A DNA stretch of 64,000 nt from Pseudobdellovibrionaceae bacterium (GCA_019637915.1 JAHBUV010000001.1:2822565-2886564); one strand, 5' to 3'; positions 51,965-61,917 are shown, numbered from the stretch's first letter. Notes: a model not told the origin generated them from the sequence alone. Program-made: numbers and translations.

Positions 51965-53065
51965 GTGAAGCAGTGGGTGAAAAAACTGGTGGATCAGTTC
52001 GAAATCGACTGGAAGGGCGGCAAGGAAGGCAAAGACGCCACGGCCCTGGACATGTCCGACGAACGCGCCACCTTGCTTTATTTCATCGACACCTACAGCA
52101 AGCACCTGTTCGAAACGGAAAAAATGCCCGTGCGCAAAACCCGCGAGCTGCTGGACTCCTTCGCCAAGGAGCTGCTGAAGGGCGGTTCCGACGACAACCT
52201 GCTGTTCCGCTTGCGCCAGTTCTTCGGCAGCTACCGCATCGACGAGTTCACCTATATCCAGACGACCTTCGATGATTTCAAAACCATCATCTGGGATTTC
52301 GCCGACCAGTTGAGCGAGGACATCCGCAACGAGAAAAGCCGCGACGCCCAGGTCCACCAAAGCCTGAACGGGCTGCGCGAGGCGGTGGAGGCGAACTCCA
52401 TCGACGAACTGCGCGCCAAGTCCCGCGAATTCATCAATCTGTACATCGAGCACCAGTCCAAAAAAGACGAGCGCCGCACCAAGCGCATCGACCGGTTCAA
52501 AAAGAACCTGAACCAGGTGAAACAGAAGCTGGTGGAAGCCACCCAGCACATGATGACGGATCACCTGACGGGCGCTTACAACCGCCGCAGCTTCGACGAA
52601 CAGCTGCGCAACCACCTGCGCCTGTTCGAATTCTCCAAGGTGCCGGTCTGCCTGATCATCCTCGACATCGATCACTTCAAGAAAATCAACGACTCCTACG
52701 GCCACGACCTCGGCGATTTCGTGATCAGGGAGTGCGTGAACTCCGTGAAAGCCGTCTTCGACCGCCCGTCGGACTTCGTGGCCCGCATCGGCGGCGAGGA
52801 GTTCGCCGTGCTGCTGCCGGAGACGAGCCTGGAAGAGGCCCTGCGCAAATCGGAGGAGCTGCTGGAGAAAATCCGCCGCGACGTCTTCGTGCAGGAGAAC
52901 CTGGAGATCCGCTTCACCGTGTCCATGGGGCTCGCGCAGTGCCTCGACGGCGAAGGCGCGGAGGCCTGGCTGAAGCGCGCCGACGAGGCCTTGTACCAAT
53001 CCAAGAACAAAGGCCGCGACCGCTGCACCCTCGCCGCCCCCCACGAAGTGAAAAAAGCGGCATGA
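51965..53065 (+). CDS. Diguanylate cyclase (GGDEF domain)
   Basis: A 366-residue cytoplasmic protein making cyclic di-GMP from GTP. The N-terminal 200 residues are helical and lack a recognised sensor domain; the GGDEF domain follows (DHLTGAYNRRSFDEQL, LDIDHFKKINDSYGHDLGD, active site GGEEF). An inhibitory RxxD (RPSD) lies five residues before GGEEF, so product inhibition is likely. GTG 51965 is chosen because AAGGAG lies 6 bases upstream; ATG 51950 overlaps that site. Confidence 0.93.
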   Translation: MKQWVKKLVDQFEIDWKGGKEGKDATALDMSDERATLLYFIDTYSKHLFETEKMPVRKTRELLDSFAKELLKGGSDDNLLFRLRQFFGSYRIDEFTYIQTTFDDFKTIIWDFADQLSEDIRNEKSRDAQVHQSLNGLREAVEANSIDELRAKSREFINLYIEHQSKKDERRTKRIDRFKKNLNQVKQKLVEATQHMMTDHLTGAYNRRSFDEQLRNHLRLFEFSKVPVCLIILDIDHFKKINDSYGHDLGDFVIRECVNSVKAVFDRPSDFVARIGGEEFAVLLPETSLEEALRKSEELLEKIRRDVFVQENLEIRFTVSMGLAQCLDGEGAEAWLKRADEALYQSKNKGRDRCTLAAPHEVKKAA

Positions 53066-53222
53066 GCCGACGCCTCGCGCTTCGTCGGGGGAAGTGAAGA
53101 GAGTTTCATCGTCTCTTCCACTCGACACGAGGCGCGCCTGTTTATTGACAGCCGGACCTTTCCCTTGCCCTCCCGCCACGGGGTCGGAGTTATCCTCGAA
53201 AAACAATCGCCGAGGAGGAGAC

Positions 53223-55430
53223 GTGGAGGGTCTTTCACGTTTGGGTCAGCTCTCGTGGCGGCTCAAAATTCTGTTCATCGTGATCCCTTTGCTCATGACC
53301 CTCGGCTTTCCGATTTTCCTGCACAGCTTGAACCGTCTGCACAGCAGCCAGCAGGTGGCCCGCTCCACGCGGGATCTCATGCTGGACCTGGAGCGCTTGC
53401 TGGCGCTGATGCGCACGGCGGAAACCCACCAGCGCGTTTTCCTGATGACGGGGCAAAACCGGCCCCTCGCGGACTACGGACGGGCCGTCGGCGACGTCAA
53501 CGACCTGCTGGTCAGCCTGCGGGAAAAGGCCGTGGGCCGTCCCCGGCAGGCGGCCATGCTGGAGGCCATCACCAGCGAGTGGGGCATGAAGCGCCGCGAG
53601 CTGGAGCGCGTCGTGCAGATCCGCAAGCTGCGCGGCTTCGAGGCCTCGCGACGGCAGCTCATGGCCAACGCCGGCCAGCGGGAGATGGAGAACCTGCGTT
53701 TCTACATCGCCAGCGTCATGGAGAAAGAGCGGCGGGTGCTGGCGCGCCAGGAGGAGGAGGAGCGCACGGTCGAGCGCATCCTGAGCGTGTCCCTTTTCGG
53801 TTTCACCGGCATCGCCCTGATGCTGCTGATGCTGGCGCACTTTCTGTGGCGGCGGGACCGCCTGCACCAGGCCGCGGCCACGCGGCGTCTGGCCGAAAGC
53901 GAAGCGCGCATGCGCGTGGTGATGAACAACGCCCCGGTGATCCTCTGGTCCGTCGACATGGCGGGGAATTTCATCGTCCTCGAGGGCAAGGGCCTCGAGC
54001 TCGCCGGTGACGGGGCGGAACCCCTCGGGAATTATTTCGAGAAATACCGCCACGAGCCTGAAATGGCGGAGCCCCTGGTGCGCGCCCTGGGCGGCGAAAC
54101 CGTCCGCATCGACCTGAGCACGGCGGGACGCTGGTACGAGGCGGTCTTCATTCCCGTGCATGAGGGGGAGTCCGCCGTCAGCGGCGTGGTGGGGCTTTTC
54201 GTGGACGTCACCGTCCGCAAGTTGCGCGAGCAGGAGGCGGAGCAGGCGAACCGCGCCAAGAGCCGCTTCCTCGCCAACATGTCCCACGAGATCCGCACGC
54301 CTTTGGGGATCATCCGGGGGTTTTCCGAAGTGGCGATGACCTCCGAGCTCAGCCGCGAGGATCAGACGCGCTACCTGGGGAAAATCAAGCACCACGCGGA
54401 CATTCTGGCGAAGCTCGTCGACGACATCCTGGATCTGTCGAAGGTGGAGGCGGACCGCCTGGAGATCGAGCGCATGGCGGTGGCGCTGCCGGAACTCCTC
54501 GATGAGCTGCGGGAGACTTTCCAGCTGAAAGCGCAGGCGCGCTCCCTGGGGTTCCATGTCGAAATGGCGCCCGACGTGCCCGAGTGGATCATCTCCGATC
54601 CGACCCGCCTGCGGCAGGTGCTGATGAATCTCCTCGGGAACGCCTTCAAGTTCACCTCGCAGGGAGAGGTGCGCCTGTCGGTGCGTTCCCTGGGACGTTC
54701 GGAGCATTGCTGCCGCATGGAGTTCCGCGTCCGCGACACCGGCGCCGGCATTCCCCTGGCGCAGCAGTCGCGGCTCTTTCAGCCGTTCTCCCAGGCCGAC
54801 AGTTCCACGACGCGTTTTTACGGGGGCACGGGGTTGGGTCTGGTGCTGTCGAAAAAACTCGCCGAGGCCCTGGGCGGGACCCTGGAGCTGACCTGGACCG
54901 AACCGGAGAAAGGCAGCGAGTTCGTTTTCGCCGCCTCGTTCGATCTGCCGGCGGCTCATCGGCATCGCGGCGCCCCCCGCGTGGAATCGGAAAAAGCCGA
55001 GCTGGCGGCCCGCTCGGACATCTTGAAGGGCGTGAAGGTCCTCCTCGTGGAGGACGCCCTCGACAATCAGTTGCTGGTGCGCATTTACCTGGAGGCCCAC
55101 GGCGCCCAGCTGACCATGGCGGATGACGGCCCGAGCGGCGTGAAAAAAGCCCGGGAAGGGAATTTCGACGTCATCCTCATGGACATCCAGATGCCCGGCA
55201 TGGACGGTTTCGAGACGATGCGCACCCTGCGGCGGGGCGGGGACACGCGGCCCATCGTGGCCCTGACGGCCCACGCCCTCAAAGAGGAGCGGCTCGAGGC
55301 CCTGCGCTCGGGGTTTGACGACTACATGACCAAGCCCATCGACCGCGTCGAGCTCGTGCGCAAGATCGAGATGCACGCCCGTCGCCGGACGCCCCCGCCG
55401 GATCAGCGCGAGGCTTTTTTCTCGAGGTAA
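53223..55430 (+). CDS. Hybrid sensor histidine kinase/response regulator
   Basis: A 735-residue membrane hybrid kinase. Two helices (LKILFIVIPLLMTLGFPIFL and about residue 200) flank a helical CHASE3-like sensor, followed by a PAS-like region, HisKA with NMSHEIRTPLGIIRG, the ATPase domain (NLLGNAFKF, DTGAGIP, GGTGLGL) and a C-terminal receiver (VLLVEDALDNQLL, phosphoacceptor in ILMDIQMPGMDGF, TAHALKEER). GAGGAGGAG precedes the GTG start. The last 28 bases overlap the convergent ABC-F gene. No Hpt or output gene is adjacent. Confidence 0.94.
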   Translation: MEGLSRLGQLSWRLKILFIVIPLLMTLGFPIFLHSLNRLHSSQQVARSTRDLMLDLERLLALMRTAETHQRVFLMTGQNRPLADYGRAVGDVNDLLVSLREKAVGRPRQAAMLEAITSEWGMKRRELERVVQIRKLRGFEASRRQLMANAGQREMENLRFYIASVMEKERRVLARQEEEERTVERILSVSLFGFTGIALMLLMLAHFLWRRDRLHQAAATRRLAESEARMRVVMNNAPVILWSVDMAGNFIVLEGKGLELAGDGAEPLGNYFEKYRHEPEMAEPLVRALGGETVRIDLSTAGRWYEAVFIPVHEGESAVSGVVGLFVDVTVRKLREQEAEQANRAKSRFLANMSHEIRTPLGIIRGFSEVAMTSELSREDQTRYLGKIKHHADILAKLVDDILDLSKVEADRLEIERMAVALPELLDELRETFQLKAQARSLGFHVEMAPDVPEWIISDPTRLRQVLMNLLGNAFKFTSQGEVRLSVRSLGRSEHCCRMEFRVRDTGAGIPLAQQSRLFQPFSQADSSTTRFYGGTGLGLVLSKKLAEALGGTLELTWTEPEKGSEFVFAASFDLPAAHRHRGAPRVESEKAELAARSDILKGVKVLLVEDALDNQLLVRIYLEAHGAQLTMADDGPSGVKKAREGNFDVILMDIQMPGMDGFETMRTLRRGGDTRPIVALTAHALKEERLEALRSGFDDYMTKPIDRVELVRKIEMHARRRTPPPDQREAFFSR

Positions 55431-57022
55431 TAATCCCAGCTGCCCTCGGTCACCGTCAGCTGGTGGCGGTCGAGCTCGAACACCTTGGTGGTGATCTCGC
55501 GCAGGAAGTGGCGATCGTGGCTGACGATCATGACGGTGCCGCTGAAGCGCTTGATGGCGTCCAGCAACAGCTCGCGGGATTTGATATCCAGGTGGTTGGT
55601 CGGTTCATCGAGGACCAGGAAATTCACCGGCCGGGCCAGGATGGTGGCCAGCACGACGCGGCTTTTTTCGCCGCCGGACAGGATGCTGATTTTTTTCTCG
55701 GCGTCCTCGCCGGAGAATTTGAAGGCGCCCAGGAGGTTGCGCACGTAACCGAGGCTGGAGTTCGGGATGTGGTGGTGGACTTCATCGATCACGGTGGCGT
55801 TCGGATCCAGGACGTCGAGGGAGTTCTGGCTGAAGTAGCCGACCTCGATGCTCGAGCCCACCACGGCCTGGCCTTCGCTGCCGTCGGTCTGGCCCGTGAC
55901 GATCTTCAGCAGCGTGGATTTGCCGGCGCCGTTGACGCCGACCACGGCGACGCGGTCGGTGCGTTTCACCAGGGCGTTGGCGTTTTTGAACACCAGCTTC
56001 TCCTTGCCCTCGGGGGTTTTCCAGATCTTGCCGAGGTTCTCGATCTTCAGGACCTCGTCACCGCCGCGCGGGGAGGCCGGCCAGTCGAACTGGATCTCCT
56101 TTTCGTCGGGCGGGATCTCGATGCGGTCGATCTTCTCGAGCTTTTTGACCCGCGACTGCACCTGCGCCGCGTGGGAGGCGCGGGCGGCGAAGCGGGCGAT
56201 GAATTCCTCCTCCTTGGCGAGCATGTCGTCCTGGCGTTTGGCGGCGGCCACCAGCTGTTCGTGGCGCACGGCTTTTTCGCGCTCGTAGAAGTCGTAATTG
56301 CCCGAGTAGGGCGTGATCGTCTTGTGCGCCACCTCGACGATCTTGCTGACCAGGCGGTTCATGAAATCGCGGTCGTGGCTGGTCATCAGGATGGCGCCGG
56401 GGAATTTCGTCAGCCACTCCTCCAGCCAGATGATGGACTCGAGATCCAGGTGGTTCGTCGGTTCGTCCATCAGCAGGACTTCCGGGTTCAGGGCGAGGAT
56501 CTTGGCGAGCGCGATGCGCATCTTCCAGCCGCCGCTGAAGCTCTCGGTGGGGCGGTGGTAATCCTCCGGACCGATGCCGAGGCCCGTGAGGATCTCGGCG
56601 GCGCGGGCGTCCAGGTCATAACCGCCCAGGCGCTCGAACTCGGCCTGCAGCTCGCCGTACTCCTCGAGCACCTTGGTCATGCGGTCGTCGTCCATGGGCT
56701 CGGCCAGCAGGGCGTCGAGCTCCTGCATGCGCTTCTGGAGGCGCGGCACGTCGCCGGCGGCGGTTTTCACTTCCTCGATGGCGGAGCGGCCTTTCATCTC
56801 CTCGATGTTCTGCGAGAAATAACCCACCACCAGGCGATCGGGTTTGGAGATGTGGCCGCCGTCGATGCCCTCTTCGCCCATGATGATGCGGAAAACGGTG
56901 GTTTTCCCGGCGCCGTTCGGTCCGACGAGGCCGATCTTCTCCCCGGCGTTGATCTGAAAGGTGCCGTTTTTGTAGAGGATCTTGTTGCCGTACTGTTTGG
57001 AGATGTTCGACAGATGGATCAT
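55403..57022 (-). CDS. ABC-F family ATPase
   Basis: A 539-residue soluble protein with two ABC domains and no membrane part. Walker A GPNGAGKTT and GVNGAGKST, signatures FSGGWKMR and LSGGEKSR, and MDEPTNHLD and LDEPTNHLD are all present, with the inter-domain linker (PtIM) between. ABC-F proteins act on the ribosome, but the subfamily (YbiT, EttA-like or resistance type) is not clear. The ATG overlaps the stop of the upstream ABC-F gene (ATGA). Confidence 0.93.
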   Translation of the reverse strand: MIHLSNISKQYGNKILYKNGTFQINAGEKIGLVGPNGAGKTTVFRIIMGEEGIDGGHISKPDRLVVGYFSQNIEEMKGRSAIEEVKTAAGDVPRLQKRMQELDALLAEPMDDDRMTKVLEEYGELQAEFERLGGYDLDARAAEILTGLGIGPEDYHRPTESFSGGWKMRIALAKILALNPEVLLMDEPTNHLDLESIIWLEEWLTKFPGAILMTSHDRDFMNRLVSKIVEVAHKTITPYSGNYDFYEREKAVRHEQLVAAAKRQDDMLAKEEEFIARFAARASHAAQVQSRVKKLEKIDRIEIPPDEKEIQFDWPASPRGGDEVLKIENLGKIWKTPEGKEKLVFKNANALVKRTDRVAVVGVNGAGKSTLLKIVTGQTDGSEGQAVVGSSIEVGYFSQNSLDVLDPNATVIDEVHHHIPNSSLGYVRNLLGAFKFSGEDAEKKISILSGGEKSRVVLATILARPVNFLVLDEPTNHLDIKSRELLLDAIKRFSGTVMIVSHDRHFLREITTKVFELDRHQLTVTEGSWDYYLEKKASR

Positions 57023-58872
57023 GCGTCTCCCGCGATCTTGCGTTCCAACTCCTGCCAGCGCGCATAGAGCGTCTCGACGCGGAGTTGTTGATTCTGGAAT
57101 TGGTGGGTGAGGTCCTGGAGTTTCTGGTAGTCGGCGGTGTGGCCCGGCTGATCGAGTTCTTTCTGCAGGGCTTCGAGGCGTTCTTCCGCCTCGAGGATGG
57201 TGGCTTCCATGGTGTCGAACTCGCGCTGTTCCTTGAAGCTGAGTTTGACCTTCTTGGCCGTGGTTTTGGCGGGAGGCTGGGCATCGGCCGCGGCCGGAGA
57301 GGCCTTTGCGGCCGGCGCGTTGTTGGCGCCGGGCGTTTTCGCGCCCTGTCCGGCGTGCCAGCTCTGCCACTGGAAGATGTCGGCGAAGCGCAGGAGCTCC
57401 CCTTCGTTCGGCGTGAAGGCGATGATCTCGTTGGCGACGCGGTCCATGAAGTGGCGGTCGTGGGTGACGAGGATCACGGCCCCGGGGAAATCCGCCAGGG
57501 CGTCCTCCAGCACGTCGAGGGTGGCGATGTCGAGGTCGTTGGTCGGCTCATCGAGCACCAGCACGGGCTCGCTTCGCAGCATGAGCTGGGCGATGCGCAG
57601 GCGGCTTTGCTCGCCGCCGGACAGGCGGCCCACGGGCTGGTCCATCTGCTCGCCGCGGAACAGGAACCGCGACAGGTAGGAGCGCGCGAACACCGACTGG
57701 CCCTGCACCTGCACGTAGTCGCCTTCGGGGCACAGGGTGCGCAACAGGCTGGTGTTCGGATTCAGGGATTCTTTCTGTTGCTCGAAGAAGGCGAACTCGA
57801 TCTGATCGGCGACGAAGACGCTGCCCTCGTCCGGCGGCAATTCGCCGATGAGGGTCTTGATGAGCGTCGATTTGCCGCAGCCGTTGGGGCCGAGCAGTCC
57901 CAGCCGCGATTTCGGGCGCAGGGTGTAGGAGAAATCGCGGAAGAGGGTGCGGCCCTGGTAGGTCTTCGAGACGTTTTTCGCCTCGACGATTTTTTTCGGG
58001 GCGCGGGCGACGTCGCCGAAGTCGATCTGCACGGTGGCGGCGCGATGGCGGCGTCCCAGGTCCTCGACGTCGGCGGCGAGCTCGTGGGCCCTTTCGATGC
58101 GGGCTTTTTGTTTCGTCTGCCGGGCTTTGGCCCCGCGGCGCAGCCATTCGGTCTCGCGGCGGAGGGTGTTGCGCTTGACGTCCTCCAGGTGCTGCTGGGC
58201 CTCCAGGCGGGCGGTTTTGAAATCCAGGAAGTCCGCGTAGGTGCCGTCGAACTTGATCAGCCCCTCGGGCAGGCGGGGATCGAGATCGAAGATCAGATCG
58301 CAGGTGGTTTGCAGGAACAGGCGATCGTGGGTGACGGTGAGCGTGGCGAGCTCGCGCTGCCGTTCCAGGAAATCCTCGAGCCACAGGATGCTGTCGACGT
58401 CCAGGTGGTTCGTCGGTTCATCGAGCAGCAGCAGATTCGGCCGGCGCGCCAGTTCCCGGGCCAGGGCGACGCGTTTCTGCCAGCCGCCGGAGAGCTCGTT
58501 CACCAGGCGGTCGGTGCCGGCCTGGGGGCCGTCGAGTTCCAGGCGGGAGATCAGTTCCTGCACGAGCCCCAGATTGTCGGCGTCGTGGGGGTCGTCGGTG
58601 GCGCCGGCGATCACGTCAAAGACCCGCGCGTCCGCGGCGAAGCGCGGGGTTTGCTCCAGGTAAGCCAGGCGCAGGCCTTGCGAGAAGTGGATCTTGCCCT
58701 CATCCGGCGTGTCCTGGCGGCTCAACAGGCGCAGCAGGGTCGATTTGCCGGCCCCGTTGGCGCCGATCAGGCCGATGCGTTGCCCTTCCTCCACGGCGAA
58801 GCTCAGCCCTTCGAACAATGTTCGGGACCCGTAGGTTTTGCTGACCTGCACGGCGGAGACCAGAATGGACAT
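57019..58872 (-). CDS. uup: ABC-F family ATPase Uup
   Basis: A 617-residue ABC-F protein. Two ABC domains show GANGAGKST/GPNGCGKST, LSGGWQKR/LSGGEQSR and LDEPTNHLD/LDEPTNDLD. A C-terminal region of about 70 residues is a coiled coil (ATILEAEERLEALQKELDQ), the DNA-binding C-terminal domain of Uup, joined by an Ala/Pro/Lys-rich linker. Uup is linked to precise excision of transposons and to ribosome function. It is followed by the second ABC-F gene with a 4-base overlap. Confidence 0.93.
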   Translation of the reverse strand: MSILVSAVQVSKTYGSRTLFEGLSFAVEEGQRIGLIGANGAGKSTLLRLLSRQDTPDEGKIHFSQGLRLAYLEQTPRFAADARVFDVIAGATDDPHDADNLGLVQELISRLELDGPQAGTDRLVNELSGGWQKRVALARELARRPNLLLLDEPTNHLDVDSILWLEDFLERQRELATLTVTHDRLFLQTTCDLIFDLDPRLPEGLIKFDGTYADFLDFKTARLEAQQHLEDVKRNTLRRETEWLRRGAKARQTKQKARIERAHELAADVEDLGRRHRAATVQIDFGDVARAPKKIVEAKNVSKTYQGRTLFRDFSYTLRPKSRLGLLGPNGCGKSTLIKTLIGELPPDEGSVFVADQIEFAFFEQQKESLNPNTSLLRTLCPEGDYVQVQGQSVFARSYLSRFLFRGEQMDQPVGRLSGGEQSRLRIAQLMLRSEPVLVLDEPTNDLDIATLDVLEDALADFPGAVILVTHDRHFMDRVANEIIAFTPNEGELLRFADIFQWQSWHAGQGAKTPGANNAPAAKASPAAADAQPPAKTTAKKVKLSFKEQREFDTMEATILEAEERLEALQKELDQPGHTADYQKLQDLTHQFQNQQLRVETLYARWQELERKIAGDA

Positions 58873-58945
58873 CGGCGCAGATTAACCGCCGCCCCGTGGA
58901 AAGGCAATGGATGACAAGCCCGGTTTTCACTGCGAACGTGAGGGG

Positions 58946-59902
58946 ATGAAACACGCTTTTCTCCTCCTGCTGACGGTCGGGGGGCTCGCTGTGCCGGCGG
59001 CCGCCCAAGAAATGCCCTTCCTGGGCGATGACGGCGGCAATCCCTTCGTTTTCGTCCTGGACTCCCTGCACGCCGCCCCGGCGGAAGCGGTGGGCGGGCC
59101 GAAGACGGCGATGAGCGAGCAAAAAATGCTGGTGAGCATCCCCCTGGTCACGGGCGAGGAAACTTCATGGAAAGCCCTCGTCAAAGGCCAGCGTTTGACA
59201 CTGGACGAGGACCTCGTCATCGCCGACCGCAACTTCACCCTGCCGCGGGATTTCGGTTCGGCGGAAGTGGGCGTGGGCTGGCAGCGCCGCTCTTCGGAAA
59301 AACAGCGACTCAGCGTCGTGGGCGCGCTGGGTTCGACGGGACGCTCGCTGCTCAGCGACCGCAACGCCGTCGAGGTGTCCTTCAACGTCCTCAGCGAGAA
59401 CAAAGCGGACGACGAGGGCACGTGGATCTATTTCCTGAACTACTCGAACAACCGCACGTTGCTGAACAACGTGCCGCTGCCGGGTTTCGCTTACGTTCTC
59501 AAAAAAGATTCGACGGTCTACGTGATGGGCGTGCCGTTCATTTTCTTTTTCACGCATTCGGGCCGCTGGTTGATGAACGCCGCCCTGTCGCCCTTTTTCG
59601 TCGGCAGCGAAGTGACCTACATCTGGGGCTGGCCGCAGCTCTTCGCCGGCCTCGGTTGGATGCCGCGCTCGTACCAGAACCTGGTCACCGACGACGCCGA
59701 AGACCGTTTGTTCTACGAAAAAAAAGAAGGCGTCTTGGGCCTGCGCCTGCCCTTCGGCAAGCAAAAGTCAGCCTCGCTCGCGTACGTGCACAACTTCGAC
59801 CGGAAATTCTACCTGGGCGAATCCACCGGCAAGATCCACTCCGACGTCCTGACCCTCAAAGACGGCGGCAGCCTCCAACTCAAAATGAAGTACGCCTTCT
59901 AG
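58946..59902 (+). CDS. Predicted outer-membrane beta-barrel protein
   Basis: A 318-residue exported protein: signal peptide (AFLLLLTVGGLAVPAAAQ), many short alternating strands with aromatic ends (WIYFLNYSNN, VYVMGVPFIFFF, YIWGWPQLFAGLGW) and a C-terminal phenylalanine (MKYAF), the outer-membrane sorting signal. It resembles DUF6268-like proteins of unknown role, without certainty. The start is set so that the signal peptide is normal; GAGGGG is immediately before the ATG. Confidence 0.75.
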   Translation: MKHAFLLLLTVGGLAVPAAAQEMPFLGDDGGNPFVFVLDSLHAAPAEAVGGPKTAMSEQKMLVSIPLVTGEETSWKALVKGQRLTLDEDLVIADRNFTLPRDFGSAEVGVGWQRRSSEKQRLSVVGALGSTGRSLLSDRNAVEVSFNVLSENKADDEGTWIYFLNYSNNRTLLNNVPLPGFAYVLKKDSTVYVMGVPFIFFFTHSGRWLMNAALSPFFVGSEVTYIWGWPQLFAGLGWMPRSYQNLVTDDAEDRLFYEKKEGVLGLRLPFGKQKSASLAYVHNFDRKFYLGESTGKIHSDVLTLKDGGSLQLKMKYAF

Positions 59903-59949
59903 GGCACAGTTCCCTTTTTCGGATCCAGGCGCATCACGCGCCGGTCCCC

Positions 59950-59986
59950 GGAAAAACAAAACCCCGCCTGGATCACAGGCGGGGTT
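59950..59986 (-). terminator. Intrinsic terminator of the DEAD-box helicase gene
   Basis: Perfect 11-bp stem (59960-59970 with 59976-59986) around GATCA. Read on the minus strand it is followed by TTTTGTTTTT, so it terminates the helicase transcript. Confidence 0.82.
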
Positions 59987-60014
59987 ATCAAATCAACCGA
60001 TTCAAATTTCGCAA

Positions 60015-61727
60015 TCAGTAGCGGTCGCGGCGGTCGGCGCCCGGGCCGGCGCGGCGTTTGAAGCCGCCGCCTTCGTGGGAGCGTTCGTCGCGGCGGAAAC
60101 CGCTGCCGCGACGATCGTCGCGCTTGAAACCGCCGCGGTCTTCACCGCGGGGGGCGAAACCACCCGAGCGGTCATCGCGACGGAAGCCGCCGCCGTTGCC
60201 ACGGTCGTCACGGCGGAAATTGTCGTTGCCGCCGCGATCCTCGTAGCGGCGTTCGCCGCCGCCGCTGTAGTTGTTGAAACGGCGCGGGCCGCGGTCGTCG
60301 AAACGACGCTCGCCGCGGAAATCCGGGCCACCACGGCCGCGGGGGGCGCCACCGCCGACGCCGCGGTCATCCGAACGCAGTTCGAAGGTGCGGGGCTCGT
60401 TTTGCGGGGCGGCCTTCAGGATGTGGCCGGTCACCTGTTGCAGATTGCGCGTGATCCACTCACGGGCGTCGGCGTTCAGTTCCAGGCCTTTTTCACCGGC
60501 GCACTCGTCGATGATGTTGTCGTAGAAGGTGCGTTCTTTCTCGCTGACCTCGAGGCTTAGCAGCTCGTTCAGCTGACGCTTCACTTCGGAGGCGATGACG
60601 TCCTTCGAGGTCGGGATCTTCAGGTTCTCGAATTTGAAGTTCAAAGCGCGTTCGAATTTGCGCAGGGTCGGGGCCTCTTTCGGGCGGACCAGCGTCCACA
60701 CGATGCCGGTTTTGCCGGCGCGGGCCGTGCGGCCGATGCGGTGGGTGTAGGTCTCGACGTCCCAGGGGATCTCGAAGTTCACCACGTGGGTGAGGTCCTG
60801 GATGTCGAGGCCGCGGGCGGCGACGTCGGTGGCGACCAGCACCGTGGCCTGACGGCGGCGGATGCGATCGAGCACCTTGTTGCGCTCCACCTGCGGCTTG
60901 TCGCCGTGCAGGCTCTCCACGCGCATGCCCAGGCCCAGGAGGGTCTGTTCGAGGTCGGACACCTGTTTTTTCGTCTGGGCGAAGATGATGCCGTAGAAGT
61001 CGGTCTCATTGCGCAGGAGCAGGGACAGCGCGCGCACCTTGTCTTCTTCGAAAACGACGGCGGCGTAGGACGAGATCTTCGGCGCGGACTCGGTGTTGGC
61101 CAGCGTGAAGGACTGCGGCTGCTTCAGCAGGCGCTCGCTCAGCTTGCGGACCGAGAAGCTCATCGTGGCCGAGAACAGCCAGGTGCGCAGGGTTTCGGCG
61201 TCGAACTGACCGCGGATGGTCTCCAGGGATTCCTGGAAACCGAAGGACAGCATCTCGTCGGCTTCGTCGAGGACGAGGTGGCTCACCGAGGACAGATCGA
61301 TCAGTTTTTGCTCGAGCAGGTCGACCAGTCGGCCGGGCGTGCTCACCACGATCTGCGGATTGCGGCGCAGGCTTTCGATCTGGCGGCGGTAGCTTTCCCC
61401 GCCGAGGATCGAGGTCACCGACAAACGCTTGGGCGCGCCCAGGCTTTGCAGGGCCTTCGCCACTTGCGCGGCGAGCTCGCGGGTCGGGCAGAGCACGAGG
61501 GCCTGCAGCTTCGGCTCGGAACTCAGTTTTTCCACCAGGGGAATGCCGAAAGCGGCGGTTTTTCCCGTGCCGGTTTTGGCGAGGACGATGACGTCGCGGT
61601 CATTGGCGCAAAGGAAGGGGATCACCTTCTCTTGAACAGGCGTCGGGTTTTCAAAACCCATGGCATCAATGGCCTTGAGAACTTCTTGGGAAAGCCCCCA
61701 GGAATGGAAGACGGATGTGGAAGACAC
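60015..61727 (-). CDS. DEAD-box RNA helicase with RGG-rich tail
   Basis: A 570-residue ATP-dependent RNA helicase with Q motif, AKTGTGKT, PTRELA, TPGRL, the DEAD box in VLDEADEML, SATM, TDVAARGLD and HRIGRTARAG. After about residue 440 comes a low-complexity tail rich in RGG, RRDDR and GGGF units, typical of RNA-binding disordered tails in CsdA/RhlE-type helicases. GTG 61727 is preferred because AAAGGA lies 5 bases upstream; ATG 61751 lacks a good site. The 190-base upstream region may be a long leader. Confidence 0.95.
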   Translation of the reverse strand: MSSTSVFHSWGLSQEVLKAIDAMGFENPTPVQEKVIPFLCANDRDVIVLAKTGTGKTAAFGIPLVEKLSSEPKLQALVLCPTRELAAQVAKALQSLGAPKRLSVTSILGGESYRRQIESLRRNPQIVVSTPGRLVDLLEQKLIDLSSVSHLVLDEADEMLSFGFQESLETIRGQFDAETLRTWLFSATMSFSVRKLSERLLKQPQSFTLANTESAPKISSYAAVVFEEDKVRALSLLLRNETDFYGIIFAQTKKQVSDLEQTLLGLGMRVESLHGDKPQVERNKVLDRIRRRQATVLVATDVAARGLDIQDLTHVVNFEIPWDVETYTHRIGRTARAGKTGIVWTLVRPKEAPTLRKFERALNFKFENLKIPTSKDVIASEVKRQLNELLSLEVSEKERTFYDNIIDECAGEKGLELNADAREWITRNLQQVTGHILKAAPQNEPRTFELRSDDRGVGGGAPRGRGGPDFRGERRFDDRGPRRFNNYSGGGERRYEDRGGNDNFRRDDRGNGGGFRRDDRSGGFAPRGEDRGGFKRDDRRGSGFRRDERSHEGGGFKRRAGPGADRRDRY

Positions 61728-61917
61728 GGGGGTCCTTTCGGTGAGGCTCATGGTTTGACAGGTTTCGTCAGGAAAGTCCAAAGAATCCCCGGAATGCGCG
61801 GAAAGCTCGCTCCCACCGGGTAAAAAGCACCGTCATGTTCACTCCATCGACACCACCGTCGAGGGCAGCTTTTTCACACCCCCGAGGACCCCTGTCTTCC
61901 GACAGGAAAGGGGCTTC

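Noticed and set aside
61856-61917. Terminator after trhO
   Set aside because: A CCTGTC/GACAGG hairpin is present but is not followed by a U-run on the minus strand.
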